DNA from: Acidimicrobiaceae bacterium | Lineage (GTDB): Bacteria > Actinomycetota > Acidimicrobiia > Acidimicrobiales > UBA8190 | Assembly: GCA_003131945.1 (NCBI GenBank) | Contig: PKWD01000139.1 | Location: 516 to 7,236, forward strand | Reading direction: 5' to 3' | DNA length: 6,721 nt | In this document: positions 6,608 to 6,721 of the stretch, piece after piece | How positions within the stretch are numbered: the stretch's first letter is position 1 | Layout: each line of letters opens with the position of its first letter | Notes under the pieces: generated by a model | The model's database searches: none | The model's input: only the letters and a program-made list of their open reading frames with translations | What the model was told of the DNA's origin: nothing | Program-made: the position numbers and the translations under genes

Positions 6608-6676
6608 GCCACTTCAACGACACCGCCACTCCTACGACACGGCCACTCCTACGACACCCGCCGTTTCTACGACGCC
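6608..6676. repeat. Imperfect 17-bp tandem repeat (four units) upstream of the operon
   Basis: Units are at 6608-6624, 6625-6641, 6642-6658 and, after one extra base, 6660-6676. The consensus is GCCACTCCTACGACACC. The two middle units share 16 identical bases; the first differs from the third at two positions and the last differs from it at four. A 17-bp period is not a multiple of three, so the repeat is not a coding repeat. The nearest unit ends 25 nt before the acyl-CoA dehydrogenase start. It could be repeated regulator-binding sites or simple duplication of a gene end. Confidence 0.6.
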
Positions 6677-6721
6677 GCCGCCACCACGAGAGAGTCCACG
6701 GCCACCGCCCCCCGTTGGCGT
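6667..6721 (-). CDS. Possible C-terminal end of an upstream minus-strand gene
   Basis: One minus-strand frame is open from the window edge to a TAG at 6669-6667 and reads RQRGAVAVDSLVVAAAS. Fifteen of the 17 sense codons end in G or C, like the neighbouring genes. The other two minus frames give glycine-rich or Trp/Arg-rich sequence typical of non-coding GC-rich DNA. If real, the gene lies 84 nt upstream of the acyl-CoA dehydrogenase in the same direction and may belong to the same transcript. Too little is visible to name it. Confidence 0.3.
   Translation of the reverse strand, partial: RQRGAVAVDSLVVAAAS

Noticed and set aside
6420..6629. 69-codon minus-strand frame crossing the acyl-CoA dehydrogenase start
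   Set aside because: It could be a leader peptide, but most of it is out of frame inside the enzyme gene and it lacks its own ribosome binding site.

Overview
The window is high-GC DNA (G or C at most third codon positions) densely packed with lipid and acyl-CoA metabolism genes. An F420-dependent luciferase-like oxidoreductase, frequent GTG starts, 4-nt stop/start overlaps and an actinobacterial-looking acyl-CoA synthetase family all suggest an actinobacterium, possibly an uncultured Acidimicrobiia or Mycobacteriales-type organism. The lineage is inferred from protein style only. No rRNA, tRNA, CRISPR array, insertion sequence or phage gene was seen.

Layout. The left end, plus strand, holds the C-terminal part of a phenylacetate-CoA-ligase-like (PaaK-like) adenylating enzyme (to 314). 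It overlaps by 4 nt (ATGA) a second adenylating-family protein, a FadD-like acyl-CoA synthetase (311-1861). The rest is essentially minus strand. A classical short-chain dehydrogenase (2679-1840) converges on the synthetase and overlaps it tail to tail by 22 nt. A 245-nt gap (2680-2924) holds a possible small plus-strand ORF and a 7-bp hairpin. Next comes a tight minus-strand cluster, read right to left: acyl-CoA dehydrogenase (6582-5431), zinc alcohol dehydrogenase (5434-4373), VOC/glyoxalase-like protein (4376-3930) and LLM-class F420 oxidoreductase (3908-2925). The first three are joined by ATGA and GTGA overlaps and the fourth follows after 21 nt, so all four look like one operon. At the right edge a 17-bp imperfect tandem repeat lies just upstream of the operon, next to what may be the last 17 codons of another minus-strand gene.

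How the genes may work together. CoA ligation (two adenylating enzymes), alpha,beta-dehydrogenation (acyl-CoA dehydrogenase), alcohol/ketone oxidoreduction (zinc ADH, SDR), F420-linked oxidoreduction (LLM) and a VOC enzyme together fit a catabolic pathway for a carboxylic acid of lipid, terpenoid, steroid or aromatic origin. The substrate cannot be read from the sequence. The most notable feature is that two enzymes lack the usual catalytic residues of their families: the FadD-like protein has altered A3 and A8 motifs and no A10 lysine, and the acyl-CoA dehydrogenase has no acid at either of the two classical catalytic-base positions. Otherwise the region looks like ordinary accessory catabolism; no clearly new defence, mobile or RNA system was found.
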